27,817 bases of DNA from Cymbomonas tetramitiformis (taxonomy: Eukaryota > Chlorophyta > Pyramimonadophyceae > Pyramimonadales > Pyramimonadaceae): assembly GCA_001247695.2 (NCBI GenBank), contig LGRX02031300.1:1-27817 (forward strand). Reading direction: 5' to 3'. The notes beneath the pieces were generated by a model, which saw only the letters and a program-made list of their open reading frames with translations, had not been told where the DNA came from and did not search any database. The translations under genes were made by a program, and so were the position numbers. Each line of letters starts with the position of its first letter. Within the stretch, counting starts at the first letter, position 1. Shown here one piece after another: positions 26,625-27,817 of this stretch.

Positions 26625-26741
26625 CCTAAAATACCTTGAGGGACGCCTCATCGGTGTAAGAAGACTGGCCAGTTCAACAACAAAGACATCAAAGACATAT
26701 ACAAAGGTATGCACCCTATATTGTGAGGTCACAACACTTCT

Positions 26742-26940
26742 AAGAGGGGAGATCTGTCAGGGATATGACCGATGACATATGTGTCATGCATGTCATACCT
26801 GTCATACCATGTAATGTCATGTCATATGTCATAATGACATACAGTCGTCGAGTATTGTCAGTACGGTCGACTATGACATGTACAGTCATAATGTCTGTCA
26901 TCCACCTAAGGTGAGTGACATCTGTCATCGAGAGGCCAAG
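26742..26940 (+). other. Possible LTR edge: purine tract followed by TGTCAGGG and GTCATA-rich sequence
   Basis: AAGAGGGGAGA (26742-26752) is followed two bases later by TGTCAGGGATATGACC (26755), the arrangement expected for a polypurine tract and the TG start of a 3' LTR. The next about 140 bp are dense in GTCATA/TGTCAT words, like the tract at 17091-17345. No second LTR is found, so this is a suggestion only. Confidence 0.35.
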
Positions 26941-27283
26941 TATATGGCATCGAGATGGCGAAGCAAGACAAGTTCTTGAAGTACCGAAGGGTCCTGATAA
27001 GACGCGTCTTCGCTTCTAGCATGCACTGAACAGAATGCGAGCATCGAAGGCTATATCGACCAGCCGATGCGGGAAGTTCACCCAGTGCTCTCGGGTTCAC
27101 AACCCGATGGTGGTAACGCATGAGATGCGTGAGGGCACTGGAAGTATATGAGGAGCATTGGGCTCAAGCAAGCACTTCTGGTCAACAGACTGCTGCACTC
27201 ATACACCCACCAGAGTATTGCGTTTGGCTGTTACCGTTCAATAACAGCAGCGTCGCACATACTATTCGCATAGCGAACCGTGA

Positions 27284-27817
27284 CAGAGGCGGCAGTTTGA
27301 AGCCCCTATCTGGCCAGTCTTTTTGGCTTTCAGAAACAGGATGTGGACAGATGCTGGTGGCACAGGCTGGGGAGCAGTCCTGGAGGCGGTTACAGGCAGG
27401 CTAGAGCAGGTCGCCAGGGGGCACTTGGCCCTAGCAGAGCGGGAGGAGTCCTCCACACACAGGGAGATGGTGGGCTACTTGCAGGCCCTACGGTCCTTCT
27501 CGGGCTTTTTTGTGGAGGGGGGGTACATAGACTCTCAGGCAGGCTGTCAGATTTTGGACAAAGGCTGTAGCTCTAAGCATCGGCTTCATCGGCTGGTGGT
27601 GAGCATCTTTTGGGAGTGTACCCGGCTGGGGGTGTCACTCTACCCCGTGTGGGTGCCTCGGGAGCTGAATGCTCAGGCGGACTATATGGCGGGCATCTAT
27701 GATGATGAGGGTGACTGGCAACTGAATCCGTATTGGTTCAGGTGGCTTGACGGACTCTGGGGCCAGCACACAGTGGACCGCTTTGCCGCAGACAAGAATG
27801 CTGTGTTGCCTCGGTTC
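27284..27817 (+). CDS. DIRS-like retroelement pol fragment, RNase H region (both ends incomplete)
   Basis: The frame is open from 27284 (after a TGA at 27281) to the right edge, 178 codons. Seen: MWTDAGGTGWGAVL, with the first RNase H Asp; a conserved Glu in THREMVG; LDKGCSSKHRLHRLV, where DIRS-type RNase H usually has a D-S/N acid; WVPRELNAQADYMAG, with the last Asp; then DWQLNPYWFRWLDGLWGQHTVDRFA and LPRF. Known: the block with HTVDRFA and LPRF directly after RNase H is characteristic of tyrosine-recombinase (DIRS-like) retroelements. Inferred: the tyrosine recombinase may lie to the right of the window. The reverse transcriptase expected upstream is not seen, and the stop at 27281 implies a 5' truncation or a frameshift there. 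Confidence 0.85.

Overview
The window is eukaryotic, transposon-dominated DNA. It contains no recognisable single-copy host gene, rRNA or complete tRNA. The combination of retroelement proteins (a Ty3/gypsy-type integrase carrying a PHD finger, and a chromodomain pol tail fused to a C5-cytosine methyltransferase) points to an algal or other protist genome. Green or charophyte algae and dinoflagellate- or chromerid-like protists are the groups where I know such elements. The species cannot be fixed from the sequence.

Region 1-14.8 kb, minus strand: one very large LINE-like (non-LTR) retrotransposon, transcribed right to left and running off the left edge. It has a possible hairpin-rich, repeated 5' leader (about 14.34-14.79 kb). 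ORF1 (14206-8042, 2054 aa) has a GC-rich N-terminal part with a predicted coiled coil, an internal protein-level tandem repeat (period exactly 474 bp) and a C-terminal Ulp1/C48-like cysteine protease. ORF2 overlaps ORF1 in another frame, starts at 8133 and stays open to base 1 (2711 codons visible). It carries APE-type endonuclease, reverse transcriptase, a chromodomain-like segment, an unclassified domain with an NPEY motif, RNase H and a long charged coiled-coil tail. The many plus-strand open frames in 1-14.2 kb are antisense shadows.

Region 14.8-20.05 kb: GC-rich remnants of two LTR-type elements in opposite orientation. On the plus strand is the C-terminal half of an integrase plus a PHD finger (15812-16831). 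On the minus strand is an integrase C-terminus, chromodomain and C5-methyltransferase (20049-19087), whose C-terminal methyltransferase part continues as a pseudogene to about 18830 beyond a TAG and a one-base frameshift. Between them lie short tandem repeats, GTCATA-rich repeats and a family of short palindromic repeats, including a perfect 50-bp palindrome.

Region 20.05-27.28 kb: AT-rich and gene-poor. It holds a three-frame fossil of a Ty3/gypsy reverse transcriptase (about 23.0-23.33 kb), several dispersed and tandem short repeats, and a possible LTR edge near 26.75 kb.

Region 27284-27817, plus strand: the RNase H part of a DIRS-like retroelement pol, running off the right edge.

The striking theme is how many chromatin- or modification-related modules ride on retroelements here: a Ulp1-like protease, a chromodomain-like segment, a true chromodomain, a PHD finger and a DNA methyltransferase. 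The giant LINE with its Ulp1-like ORF1 and multi-domain ORF2 is the best candidate for something poorly described.
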